A DNA stretch of 39,246 bases from Candidatus Falkowiibacteriota bacterium (GCA_012800315.1 JAAZJO010000016.1:1-39246), one strand, 5' to 3'; numbered from the stretch's first letter, positions 1 through 8,555 are shown. The notes: generated by a model from the sequence alone, not told the origin. Translations and numbers: made by a program.

Positions 1-37
1 AAATTTTTTTGTGTTAATGTCAAAAGATAGAGAAAAT

Positions 38-274
38 ATGAGTGACAGCTCTTCAACCCTTAATGCCAAGGATTTTATTGAGATGCAGGGCGAGGTGCTG
101 GAGCTTATGCCAGCTGCTAATTTTAAAATAAAATTAGAGAATGGCCATGAGCTATTAGCTCATTTATCTGGGAAAATGAGAATGAATAAAATTCGTCTCT
201 TGCCCGGAGATAAAGTAAAATTACAAATTAGTCCTTACGATTTAACTAAGGGGCGAATTGTCTATCGTCTGTAA
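38..274 (+). CDS. infA: Translation initiation factor IF-1
   Basis: ORF 11..274; the ATG at 38 fits the local start context. S1-like sequence ([63 protein letters not shown]). Immediately precedes rpmJ. Confidence 0.95.
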   Translation: MSDSSSTLNAKDFIEMQGEVLELMPAANFKIKLENGHELLAHLSGKMRMNKIRLLPGDKVKLQISPYDLTKGRIVYRL

Positions 275-320
275 TTTAACTTGAATGAATTAAGTAAGAC
301 TATAAATTTAGATTTTCAAT

Positions 321-434
321 ATGAAGGTAAGAGCTAGTGCTAAAAAAATTTGTAAAGATTGTAAAATTGTGAGACGAAAAGGTCGTGTTCATGTAATTTG
401 CAAAAACCCTAAACATAAACAAAGACAAGGGTAA
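321..434 (+). CDS. rpmJ: 50S ribosomal protein L36 (zinc-binding form)
   Basis: 37-aa ORF missing from the supplied track: [37 protein letters not shown], with the C-x2-C...C...H pattern. Lies between infA and rpsM. Confidence 0.96.
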   Translation: MKVRASAKKICKDCKIVRRKGRVHVICKNPKHKQRQG

Positions 435-446
435 TTTTTTAATATT

Positions 447-842
447 ATGGCAGTAAGAATTGCGGGAGTTAATATTCCCAACGAAAAAAGAGTAGAAATT
501 GCTTTAACTTATATCCACGGTATCGGTCAATCTAGATCAAATAAGATTTTGGCTGAAGCCAAGGTTAACCGGGATACTAGAGTTAAAGATTTAAAAGAGG
601 ATGAGGTAAATCGTCTCCGTGAAATTATTGAAAAAAAATATGCCGTTGAAGGTGATTTGCGTCGCGAGGTTCAAGCTAATATTAAGCGTCTACGTGAAAT
701 AGATTGTTATCGTGGCTCTCGCCATGTTAAACATCTACCAGTGAGAGGGCAAAGAACGAAAACTAATAGCCGAACTGTTCGCGGGAATAAACGAGTTACC
801 ATGGGTAGTGGTAAATCTAAGGCTGGAGCGCAAAAGACTTAG
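447..842 (+). CDS. rpsM: 30S ribosomal protein S13
   Basis: [27 protein letters not shown]...[25 protein letters not shown] is diagnostic for S13. Confidence 0.98.
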   Translation: MAVRIAGVNIPNEKRVEIALTYIHGIGQSRSNKILAEAKVNRDTRVKDLKEDEVNRLREIIEKKYAVEGDLRREVQANIKRLREIDCYRGSRHVKHLPVRGQRTKTNSRTVRGNKRVTMGSGKSKAGAQKT

Positions 843-881
843 TTTATAATAAATTATATTAGCATTTATTAGTATTAAAAT

Positions 882-1466
882 ATGTCTGAAGAAGTAAAAA
901 AAGAGGCAGTCAGTGAAGAAGTAAAGGAAATAAAAGATGTTCCTGAGCTTAAGGCTGAAGTTAAAGAGAATAAAGAGGAGAAAGAGGTAGAAGATTTCTC
1001 TTTTGATTCCAGTAATGAAGAATTGCCGGAGGAAATAAAACAAAAGTTAGAAAAAAATAAGCAAGCTAGAGCGAAAAAGAAATTAATTAAGAAAAAGAAG
1101 AAAAAAGTCGCCCGAGTTGTTAAAGCTGGTCGTGCTTATATTCAAGCAACTTATAATAACACAATGGTGACCTTGACCGACGCGAACGGAGATGTTTTAT
1201 CTTGGGCTAGCGCCGGTTTAGCTGGATTTAAGGGTGCTAAAAAAGCAACCCCTTATGCTGCCCAAATTATTACCAAGATTGCTGTTCAGAAAGCTAAAGA
1301 AGAATACGGCTTGCAGGAAATTAGTGTTTTTGTTTCTGGTGTTGGCACTGGCAGAGAAGCAGCTATTCGTGCTTTAAATGCTAATGGTTTAGAAGTTACT
1401 GCCATTAAAGATATTACTCCAGTTCCTCATAATGGCTGTCGTCCTAAGAAACCACGTAGAGTTTAA
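882..1466 (+). CDS. rpsK: 30S ribosomal protein S11 with a ~70-aa charged N-terminal extension
   Basis: The core [28 protein letters not shown]...[11 protein letters not shown] is S11; the N-terminus is Glu/Lys-rich. Confidence 0.97.
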   Translation: MSEEVKKEAVSEEVKEIKDVPELKAEVKENKEEKEVEDFSFDSSNEELPEEIKQKLEKNKQARAKKKLIKKKKKKVARVVKAGRAYIQATYNNTMVTLTDANGDVLSWASAGLAGFKGAKKATPYAAQIITKIAVQKAKEEYGLQEISVFVSGVGTGREAAIRALNANGLEVTAIKDITPVPHNGCRPKKPRRV

Positions 1467-1480
1467 TAATAACATATAAT

Positions 1481-2110
1481 ATGGGAAGAAATATTGATAG
1501 TAAATGTAAACAATGCCGTCGTATCGGCGAGAAATTATTTTTAAAAGGAGAGCGTTGCGCTAGCCCAAAGTGTGCGTTAGTTAAGCGTAATTATGTCCCT
1601 GGCTTTCATGGCCCTAAAGGTCGCAAGCGTTTAAGTGGTTATGGTGAGCAATTACAAGAAAAGCAAAAAGCGAAGAAGTATTATGGTTTATTGGAAAAGC
1701 AATTTCGCTTAACTTATCAGAAGGCTGCGGCTAAAAAGGGTGATGCTGGTAAGAATTTCTTAAAATTATTAGAAATGCGTTTAGATAATGTTATTTATCG
1801 CCTTGGTCTTGCTTCATCACGTTCCCAGGCTAGACAAATGGTGACTCATGGCCATTTTTCTATTAATGGTCGTAAAGCTAGTATTCCGTCATTAATTGTT
1901 AAGGAGGGTCAAGTTATTAAAGTTAAGAAGAGCAGTCAAAATAGCCGCTTCTTTAAAGAAATTGGAGAGAAGATTAAGAAGGCGGAAAGACCAAGTTGGT
2001 TAAATTTTGATTACAAAGAGTTAAGCGCTAAAGTTTTGCACGAACCGCAGGACGCAGATTTACCACAAAACATTAATGTCTCAATGATTATTGAGTACTA
2101 TTCAAAATAA
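1481..2110 (+). CDS. rpsD: 30S ribosomal protein S4 (Cys-containing N-terminus)
   Basis: CKQCRRIGEKLFLKGERCASPKCAL plus the S4 RNA-binding domain MRLDNVIYRLGLASSRSQARQMVTHGHFSING. Confidence 0.98.
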   Translation: MGRNIDSKCKQCRRIGEKLFLKGERCASPKCALVKRNYVPGFHGPKGRKRLSGYGEQLQEKQKAKKYYGLLEKQFRLTYQKAAAKKGDAGKNFLKLLEMRLDNVIYRLGLASSRSQARQMVTHGHFSINGRKASIPSLIVKEGQVIKVKKSSQNSRFFKEIGEKIKKAERPSWLNFDYKELSAKVLHEPQDADLPQNINVSMIIEYYSK

Positions 2111-2118
2111 AAAAATAT

Positions 2119-2994
2119 ATGCAAAATAATATCGCCTTGCCTAAAAAAATTGATTTTAAAACGGGGAATAATCCGAACGAAGGAATTATTACCGTTGAGC
2201 CTTTATTTCCGGGTTATGGAATGACTTTGGGAAACTCTTTACGTCGGGTTTTATTGTCATCTCTTTCGGGTGCTGCTGTAATTGGAGTTAAAATTAAGGG
2301 TGCTAGCCATGAATTTATGGCTTTGCCAAACATTAAAGAGGATGTTTTAGAGATTATTTTGAATTTAAAGCAATTACGTTTGAAAATATTTACTGAAGAA
2401 GAAGTTCGTTTGGAATTAAAAGCAAAAGGCAAGAAAACGGTTACAGCCGCTGATATTACTAAAAATAGCCAAGTAGAAATAGTTAATCCAAAATTAGTGA
2501 TTGCTAACATCAGCGATGATAATGGTAGCCTAGAAATGGAAATTATTGTTAAGGGTGGTCAGGGTTATAAGATGTCAGAGGGAAATAAAAAAGAGAATCG
2601 TGAGCTTGGTTATATTGAAATTGATTCAATGTTTTCTCCAGTAGCGCTTGTTTCTTTGAATGTGGAAAATACTCGTATTGGTAAAATGACTAATTGGGAT
2701 AAATTGATTTTAAATATTAAAACTGATGGAACAATTACTCCTAAAGAGGCTTTTGATAAAGCAGTAAAGATTTTAGTTGATCAATTTAGTGCGCTTTTGC
2801 CAGGAGCAATTGCTGCAGAAAAGGTGGAGACTAAAGAAGAAATTGAGGTTGTGGAAAATGAGGAAAGTGAAGAGGTAGTGGAGGAAAAAATAGTAAAAAA
2901 AGAGGAAGTAGTTGAGAAAAAAGAGAAGAAGGAAAAGAAAGAGAAAAAAGAAAAGAAAGAAGTAAAAGAGACAAAAAAGAAAACTAAAAAATAA
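2119..2994 (+). CDS. rpoA: DNA-directed RNA polymerase subunit alpha, NTD only with a Glu/Lys tail
   Basis: The alpha NTD is recognisable (TVEPLFPGYGMTLGNSLRRVLLSSLSGAAV; NTRIGKMTNWDKLILNIKTDGTITPKEA). No alphaCTD follows. Confidence 0.96.
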   Translation: MQNNIALPKKIDFKTGNNPNEGIITVEPLFPGYGMTLGNSLRRVLLSSLSGAAVIGVKIKGASHEFMALPNIKEDVLEIILNLKQLRLKIFTEEEVRLELKAKGKKTVTAADITKNSQVEIVNPKLVIANISDDNGSLEMEIIVKGGQGYKMSEGNKKENRELGYIEIDSMFSPVALVSLNVENTRIGKMTNWDKLILNIKTDGTITPKEAFDKAVKILVDQFSALLPGAIAAEKVETKEEIEVVENEESEEVVEEKIVKKEEVVEKKEKKEKKEKKEKKEVKETKKKTKK

Positions 2995-3011
2995 TTAGTA
3001 AACTAGTTGAT

Positions 3012-3362
3012 ATGCGTCACAGAAATAAAAATAAAATTTTAGGTCGTCAGAAGGGTCCGAGAGAATTGATGCTACGTAATTTAGCTTCAAGTATTATTTT
3101 ATACGAAAAAGTCAAAACTACTAAAGCTAAAGCACAGGCAGTTCGCCCTCTAGTTGAAAGAATGATCACTTTATCAAAGACTGGAGATTTGGTGGCTCGT
3201 CGTGGTTTAATTAAAACCCTTCTTCAAAAGAATTCAGTTAAGAAAGCGATTGAAGTTCTCGGTGTTCGCTATAAAGATCGTCCGGGGGGATATACTCGGA
3301 TAACTAAATTAGGTGTTCGCGCCGGTGATGGTGCCGAAATGGTCCAGATTGAATTAGTATAA
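3012..3362 (+). CDS. rplQ: 50S ribosomal protein L17
   Basis: MRHRNKNKILGRQKGPRELMLRNLASSIILYEKVKTTKAKAQAVRPLVERMITL. Confidence 0.98.
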   Translation: MRHRNKNKILGRQKGPRELMLRNLASSIILYEKVKTTKAKAQAVRPLVERMITLSKTGDLVARRGLIKTLLQKNSVKKAIEVLGVRYKDRPGGYTRITKLGVRAGDGAEMVQIELV

Positions 3363-3366
3363 TAAT

Positions 3367-3723
3367 ATGAAAAATATTGAAAGAAAATTACATCAATTAG
3401 ATGCTACCGATTTAACCGTTGGTCGTTTAGCTACTAAAATCGCTACTCTTTTACGAGGGAAGAATAAGCCAGAATATCAGCCCCATTTAGATTTGGGTGA
3501 TATTGTTGAAGTTAGGAATGTTGATAAGATGAAATTTACCGGCAAAAAGCTTGAACAAAAGCAATATTATCACCATTCTGGTTATATAGGTGGTTTAAAG
3601 AGTAAGAAATTAAGTGATGTTTTTGAAGCTGATCCCGGTAATGTTTTGTATCGGGCGGTACGCGAAATGCTTCCAGATACGAAATTGCGTGTTAATATGT
3701 TAAAAAGATTAATTATTAAATAA
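3367..3723 (+). CDS. rplM: 50S ribosomal protein L13
   Basis: LDATDLTVGRLATKIATLLRGKNKPEYQPHLDLGDIVEVRN...HHSGYIGGLK...AVREMLPDTKLRVNMLKRL. Confidence 0.97.
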   Translation: MKNIERKLHQLDATDLTVGRLATKIATLLRGKNKPEYQPHLDLGDIVEVRNVDKMKFTGKKLEQKQYYHHSGYIGGLKSKKLSDVFEADPGNVLYRAVREMLPDTKLRVNMLKRLIIK

Positions 3724-3724
3724 T

Positions 3725-4228
3725 ATGGCCGAAAAAAAGAAACAAGAAATGATGATGGACGATGATGTCGTTGCAATAAATGAAGTAGACAATCTTGATG
3801 AAGAAAAGGATTGGGCGAAAAATGAAACGGCTGATTTTTCTGGAAAATATACGCCAGCAGTTGGTCGCCGTAAACGAGCGGTTGCTCAAGTTCGTTTATA
3901 TGAGGGCGGTAAGGGTATAATTATGATTAACGGTAAACGGGCTAGTGAATATTTTCCTAAAGAAGATTTTGGTTTAATTTTACAACCTCTAAAAGTTACT
4001 GGTCATCTTCGTGATTTTAATTTTTCAATTATTGTTTCTGGTGGCGGAAAGAAGGGACAAGTTGAGGCAGTACGTTTAGGTATTTCGCGAGCCATTTTAA
4101 CTCTTTTCCCAGAAACTAAGGAGTCTTTGAAGGCTAATAATTTCTTAACTCGTGATCCGAGACAGGTAGAAAGAAAGAAACCAGGTTTACGCAAAGCAAG
4201 AAAGGCCCCACAGTGGAGCAAACGTTAA
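3725..4228 (+). CDS. rpsI: 30S ribosomal protein S9 with an acidic N-terminal extension
   Basis: GRRKRAVAQVRLYEGGKGIIMINGK...LTRDPRQVERKKPGLRKARKAPQWSKR. Confidence 0.97.
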   Translation: MAEKKKQEMMMDDDVVAINEVDNLDEEKDWAKNETADFSGKYTPAVGRRKRAVAQVRLYEGGKGIIMINGKRASEYFPKEDFGLILQPLKVTGHLRDFNFSIIVSGGGKKGQVEAVRLGISRAILTLFPETKESLKANNFLTRDPRQVERKKPGLRKARKAPQWSKR

Positions 4229-4250
4229 TTATTTATATTTGTTTAGATAG

Positions 4251-4279
4251 CAAAAAGTCCCGAAAGTGGGGCTTTTTGT
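4251..4279 (+). terminator. Intrinsic terminator after rpsI
   Basis: Hairpin CAAAAAGTCCC-GAAAGT-GGGGCTTTTTG, ~11 bp with a U-rich 3' arm. Confidence 0.85.
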
Positions 4280-4303
4280 TTATTAAAAAACAAGTGTTAT
4301 AAT
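4276..4303 (+). promoter_or_regulatory. Putative prfB promoter (TTGTTT-16 nt-TATAAT), predicted leaderless
   Basis: TATAAT at 4298-4303 lies only 7 nt from the prfB ATG at 4311; TTGTTT at 4276-4281. Confidence 0.5.
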
Positions 4304-4310
4304 AATTTAT

Positions 4311-5408
4311 ATGAACAATCTTTTAGAAAAAATAACGGGATTAGGTGAACGCTTTTTGAAAACAAAAGCGCTTTTAGATATTGATGGCAAGGTGGCCGAG
4401 GAAAAGAAATTGCGCCTAAAAATGTCTCAGGCGGATTTTTGGAGTGATCAAGTGGCCGCTATTAAAATTAGTCAAGCTGCCGAAAATTTAGCAACTGAAA
4501 CAAAGGATTGGTTAGCGCTTGAAAAAGAGATTAAAGAGATAGAGGAAATGGCTGTTTTACTTAATCAGGAAAATAGTCAGGAATTGTCTGTTGAGGTGCA
4601 GAAAAAATATGAAGAACTAGAAGCAGAATTTGCCCGCTTAGAGTTTATGTCTTTATTTTCTGGTAAATATGATCATTATAATGTTTTATTATCTTTACAC
4701 GCTGGCACAGGCGGTGTAGACGCTCAGGATTGGGCGCAGATGCTTGAACGGATGTATTTACGATTTGCTGAGCGTAAAGGTTGGCAAGTGGAAATTTTAG
4801 ATGTTAATTATGGCAATGAGGCAGGACTAAAGAGCGCGACTTTACGGATTGCTGGGCCCTGGGCTTATGCTTATTTAAAAAGTGAAAACGGTGTTCATCG
4901 TTTATTACGCAATTCACCGTTTAATGCCGATGGTTTACGTCAAACCTCTTTTGCTTTAGTAGAAGTAATCCCCGAGATAAAAGATGATGAAACGATTGTG
5001 ATTAAAAATGAAGATTTGCGGATTGATGTTTTTCGCTCTAGTGGACCGGGAGGGCAAAGTGTTAATATGACTGATTCAGCAGTGCGCCTTGTTCATCTTC
5101 CGACTGGCATTACTGTTTCTTGTCAGACAGAGCGCTCGCAACATCAAAACAAGGAAAATGCTTTGAATATCTTAAAATCAAAATTATTTCAATTAGCAGC
5201 TGAAAAAAAAGAGGAGACTGAAAAGAAGTTAAAAGGTGGGGTTAAGAAAGCTGAGTGGGGCAGGCAAATTCGTTCATATTTTTTGTATGGAAGGCGTTTA
5301 GTTAAAGACCATCGCACTGATTATGAAACTGCTGATGTGGAGGCTGTTTTGGATGGTGATTTAGAGCCATTAATGGAGGCTTATTTGCGTTGGGAAAAAA
5401 ATAATTAA
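4311..5408 (+). CDS. prfB: Peptide chain release factor 2 (no programmed frameshift)
   Basis: FRSSGPGGQSVNMTDSAVRLVHLPTGI (GGQ) and the RF2-type SPF motif (LLRNSPFNADGLRQTSF). Single uninterrupted frame. Confidence 0.95.
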   Translation: MNNLLEKITGLGERFLKTKALLDIDGKVAEEKKLRLKMSQADFWSDQVAAIKISQAAENLATETKDWLALEKEIKEIEEMAVLLNQENSQELSVEVQKKYEELEAEFARLEFMSLFSGKYDHYNVLLSLHAGTGGVDAQDWAQMLERMYLRFAERKGWQVEILDVNYGNEAGLKSATLRIAGPWAYAYLKSENGVHRLLRNSPFNADGLRQTSFALVEVIPEIKDDETIVIKNEDLRIDVFRSSGPGGQSVNMTDSAVRLVHLPTGITVSCQTERSQHQNKENALNILKSKLFQLAAEKKEETEKKLKGGVKKAEWGRQIRSYFLYGRRLVKDHRTDYETADVEAVLDGDLEPLMEAYLRWEKNN

Positions 5409-5465
5409 TTTTAGAGTTTATTTAGAAAAAATTTAAAATATCTTTAACTGATTTTTGTTATAGTG

Positions 5466-5493
5466 CCGTTACTAACAAGTAGCGGTTTTTTTT
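5466..5493 (+). terminator. Intrinsic terminator between prfB and comEC
   Basis: CCGTTACT-AACA-AGTAGCGG (one G.U pair) followed by an 8-T run. Confidence 0.75.
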
Positions 5494-5509
5494 ATTTTAG
5501 TGAGCTTAT

Positions 5510-6925
5510 ATGTCTGTCTTTTCTTTTAAGAAAAATTATTCAAGTAGCCAGAAAAAATTTTCCTCAGCCCAGATATTTTTTATCATTAACCTCAGTTTTA
5601 TTGGGTTGATTTTTATTTTGAGTTTATTGCCTACAGGATTTAAACATGAAAGCTCAAAGGATGAAATTGCTTATTATAATGGACGGCGATTAACTTTCAC
5701 TGGCTATGTTTGTGAGGAGGCGGATGTAGACTATAAAAGTCGGCGGTTGACGGTTTGTGTCTTAGGGAAAAAGGCTGGTCAGGTTTTGGTGACTACCAAT
5801 CTTTATCCCCAGTATGATTATGGTGATTTTTTAATGATTAGTGGTGAATTAAGAAGTCCACCAACTTTTACCGATTTTGATTATGGAAATTATTTAGCGC
5901 GTTATAATATTTATTCGGTGATATATTATCCCAAAATTGAAATAGTCACCGGGAGATTAAGTTTAGGGCAAAAAATTTTTGGCTGCTTGTTAGATGCTAA
6001 GCAATTTTTGGCCGCTAAAATAAATACTAATTTACCAGAACCAGAAGCGGGTTTAGCGAAGGCAATTTTACTAGGTTATCGTCGTACTGTTTTACAGGAA
6101 GATTTAGAAGTTTTTTCGCGAGTTGGTTTAAGCCACATGATTGCTATTTCTGGTTCGCATATTACAATTATGAGTGCAATGCTAATTAATTTTCTCCTAG
6201 CATTTGGTTTAAGGCGACGTTTAGCTTTAAAAATAGTTTTTGTTTTTTTATTTTTATATCCATTAATAACTGGGCTTTCTGCTTCGGCGGTGCGTTCAGC
6301 CATTATGGGTGGTTTAGCTTTTTTAGCTATTTATTATTGTCGTCATAGCTCATTGATTAGAGCTTTAATTTTTTCGGCAGCGGTGATGCTGGCTTTTAAT
6401 CCACGACTCCTTAAAAGTGATATTGGTTTTCAATTATCGTTTATGGCCATCTTGGGAATTATTTATATTTATCCCTTTGGAGAAATTTTGAAAGATAAGT
6501 TGAGGAATAAATTAAAATTAAAAAAGAGAATGGAAAAAATAATTATGACATTAATTGATACAGTTAATTTAACCCTGGTGTCACAAATTGTTATTTTGCC
6601 AATAGCGCTAGTTAATTTTAAGCAATTATCTGTGATTGCGCCTTTAGCTAATGTTTTGGTTTTATGGACTTTTTCGCCCCTTTTAGCTGGATTAATTATT
6701 GCCTTATTTTTAAGTATTATTATGCCATTTTTGGGAGTTTTATGGTTTTTTCCGTCCTATCTTCTACTGAAGTATATTTTTGTTGTTTCTAATTTTTTAG
6801 CTGAGCCAAGTTGGGCGGCGATAACAATAAAGGGTTTTAATTGGTTGGCGGGGGCGATTTATTATGGAATTTTATTTTGTTTAGTGATTTTAGGGCGACG
6901 CCGTTTGGCTACGCGGTTTAATTGA
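5510..6925 (+). CDS. comEC: ComEC/Rec2-type competence membrane protein, no C-terminal metallo-beta-lactamase domain seen
   Basis: Multi-TM protein with AILLGYRRTVLQEDLEVFSRVGLSHMIAISGSHITIM and LSASAVRSAIMGGLAFLA, characteristic of the Competence domain. It is the only CDS here ending in TGA. Confidence 0.88.
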   Translation: MSVFSFKKNYSSSQKKFSSAQIFFIINLSFIGLIFILSLLPTGFKHESSKDEIAYYNGRRLTFTGYVCEEADVDYKSRRLTVCVLGKKAGQVLVTTNLYPQYDYGDFLMISGELRSPPTFTDFDYGNYLARYNIYSVIYYPKIEIVTGRLSLGQKIFGCLLDAKQFLAAKINTNLPEPEAGLAKAILLGYRRTVLQEDLEVFSRVGLSHMIAISGSHITIMSAMLINFLLAFGLRRRLALKIVFVFLFLYPLITGLSASAVRSAIMGGLAFLAIYYCRHSSLIRALIFSAAVMLAFNPRLLKSDIGFQLSFMAILGIIYIYPFGEILKDKLRNKLKLKKRMEKIIMTLIDTVNLTLVSQIVILPIALVNFKQLSVIAPLANVLVLWTFSPLLAGLIIALFLSIIMPFLGVLWFFPSYLLLKYIFVVSNFLAEPSWAAITIKGFNWLAGAIYYGILFCLVILGRRRLATRFN

Positions 6926-6983
6926 CGACTTTAATATTAAATAGTAAGATTTACTTATAATTAAAGAAAATAAAGGAAAATAT

Positions 6984-8159
6984 ATGAAGACAAAGCAAAT
7001 ACAAATTGAGGAAATACTTAATCGGGGAGTTGAGGAAATTATTGACCGAGCTAATTTAGAAAAGAAATTGCAAAGTGGCCAGATTTTAAGAATAAAATTA
7101 GGCATTGATCCGACTAGTAAAAATATTCATTTAGGGCGAGCTATTCCTTTGTTGAAATTGAGAGATTTTCAGCAAGCTGGCCATCAGATTGTTTTTATTA
7201 TCGGTGATTTTACAGGAGTGATTGGCGATACTTCTGATAAAGATAGCGAACGACCAATGTTATCCGAGGAAATGGTTAAGGAAAATTTACAAACCTATAT
7301 TGCTCAAGCGGCTAAGATTATTGATATTAATAAAACAGAAATACATTACAATAGTGAATGGCTAAAGACTCTAACTTATAAAGAAATTAGTCATCAAGCT
7401 AACGCCTTTTCTTTAAATGAATTTATTTCTCGTGATAATATTGCTCGTCGTTTAGAGGCTGGCAAAAGAGTTTCGTTACGTGAATTATTGTATCCGTTAA
7501 TGCAGGGTTATGATTCGGTGCAAATTAAAGCGGATGTAGAAATTGGCGGAGCAGATCAGCGTTTTAATTTATTGGCCGGTAGAGATCTACAGCGATTATA
7601 TGGTCAAGAGCCGCAAGATATTATTACTAATCCCCTAATTGAAGGTTTAGATGGTAGAAAAATGAGTTCAAGTTTTGGCAATTCTGTTAATTTACTTGAT
7701 GAACCTAATGATATGTTTGGTAAAATTATGTCCTTAAAAGATGAGTTTATTATTAAATATTTTACCTTAACAACGCGGGTTAGTTTAGAGACAATTAAAG
7801 ATTATGAACAATCTTTGAAAGATGGGGCTAATCCACGTGATATTAAAATGAAATTGGCTAGTGAAATTGTTCGCATGTATCATTCGGAGGAAGCGGCTAG
7901 GGCGGCCCAGGAGTATTTTATTAAAACAGTTTCTAACAAAGAAATTCCTGATGAAATAAAAGAGTTCAAGCCGAGTGAATATAATATTGTTTCTGTTTTA
8001 GTAGAGACTCAATTAGCTTCTTCAAAATCTGATGCAAAAAGAATAATTGAGCAAGGAGGCGTAAAAGTTAACGGGGAAGTGATTAAGGATTTATCTTTTA
8101 TTGTTCCGACTAAGGCTGTTTTACAGAAAGGTAAATTAAATTTCATCAAGGTAATATAG
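6984..8159 (+). CDS. tyrS: Tyrosyl-tRNA synthetase
   Basis: LGIDPTSKNIHLGRAIPLLKLRDFQQAGHQIVFIIGDFTGVIGD, QGYDSVQIKADVEIGGADQRFN, KMSSS, C-terminal S4 domain. AAGGA upstream of the ATG. Confidence 0.94.
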   Translation: MKTKQIQIEEILNRGVEEIIDRANLEKKLQSGQILRIKLGIDPTSKNIHLGRAIPLLKLRDFQQAGHQIVFIIGDFTGVIGDTSDKDSERPMLSEEMVKENLQTYIAQAAKIIDINKTEIHYNSEWLKTLTYKEISHQANAFSLNEFISRDNIARRLEAGKRVSLRELLYPLMQGYDSVQIKADVEIGGADQRFNLLAGRDLQRLYGQEPQDIITNPLIEGLDGRKMSSSFGNSVNLLDEPNDMFGKIMSLKDEFIIKYFTLTTRVSLETIKDYEQSLKDGANPRDIKMKLASEIVRMYHSEEAARAAQEYFIKTVSNKEIPDEIKEFKPSEYNIVSVLVETQLASSKSDAKRIIEQGGVKVNGEVIKDLSFIVPTKAVLQKGKLNFIKVI

Positions 8160-8197
8160 AGCAGGTGGGAAGTCTAAAATTATTTAGTTGACAAACA

Positions 8198-8225
8198 AAA
8201 AACCGCTTAACTTTAAGCGGTTTTT
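8198..8225. terminator. Bidirectional intrinsic terminator between convergent tyrS and rpmB
   Basis: AAAAACCGCTTAACTTTAAGCGGTTTTT: perfect palindrome flanked by A-run and T-run. Confidence 0.88.
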
Positions 8226-8246
8226 ATCTAAAAAATTTTACTAAAT

Positions 8247-8465
8247 TTAAGCAGCTTTAGTTTTTAGGGCCGGTTTTCTTTTAGCCTTAACACGAGCTGG
8301 TTTAGCCATAGTGCGAAGACAGGCAGTGCAAACTTTAACTTTTAAACCATCAATTGTTTTTGATTGTAGGTTAATATTTTGCTTCTTTAGAGTTTTAACT
8401 TTAGAATGAGAGCGAGAAGCGCCTTTAGTTGCTCCGCGGCCGCATAAATCACATTTTTTTGCCAT
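8247..8465 (-). CDS. rpmB: 50S ribosomal protein L28 (C-x2-C zinc form)
   Basis: MAKKCDLCGRGATKGASRSHSKVKTLKKQNINLQSKTIDGLKVKVCTACLRTM. AAGGA upstream of the start. Confidence 0.95.
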   Translation of the reverse strand: MAKKCDLCGRGATKGASRSHSKVKTLKKQNINLQSKTIDGLKVKVCTACLRTMAKPARVKAKRKPALKTKAA

Positions 8466-8506
8466 ATTAGTTCCTTAGTAAGCTAATTTATTTAAATAAT
8501 GGTTTT

Positions 8507-8515
8507 ATTCTAACA
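8507..8515 (-). promoter_or_regulatory. Putative extended -10 promoter for rpmB (TGTTAGAAT)
   Basis: Minus-strand TGTTAGAAT, ~42 nt upstream of the rpmB ATG. Confidence 0.45.
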
Positions 8516-8538
8516 GTATTTTAAAAATTAATCAAGTT

Positions 8539-8547
8539 TGCTAGAAT
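8539..8547 (+). promoter_or_regulatory. Putative extended -10 promoter for the M50 gene (TGCTAGAAT), near-leaderless
   Basis: TGCTAGAAT ends 8 nt before the preferred ATG at 8556. Confidence 0.4.
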
Positions 8548-8555
8548 GTTTATAT

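Noticed and set aside
735-1043. Antisense ORFs in the track (e.g. 735..1043-, 3582..3776-, 11380..11733-, 13245..13769-, 20282..20734-, 31930..32337-, 36534..36734-)
   Set aside because: Each is opposite a well-supported conserved CDS and shows no family signal. Their Phe/Leu/Ser-rich composition mirrors Lys/Glu codons on the coding strand.
4311-6925. UGA recoding as in Gracilibacteria/Absconditabacteria
   Set aside because: RF2 is present and intact, no conserved gene here contains an in-frame UGA, and comEC ends at UGA. Only rare UGA use is supported.
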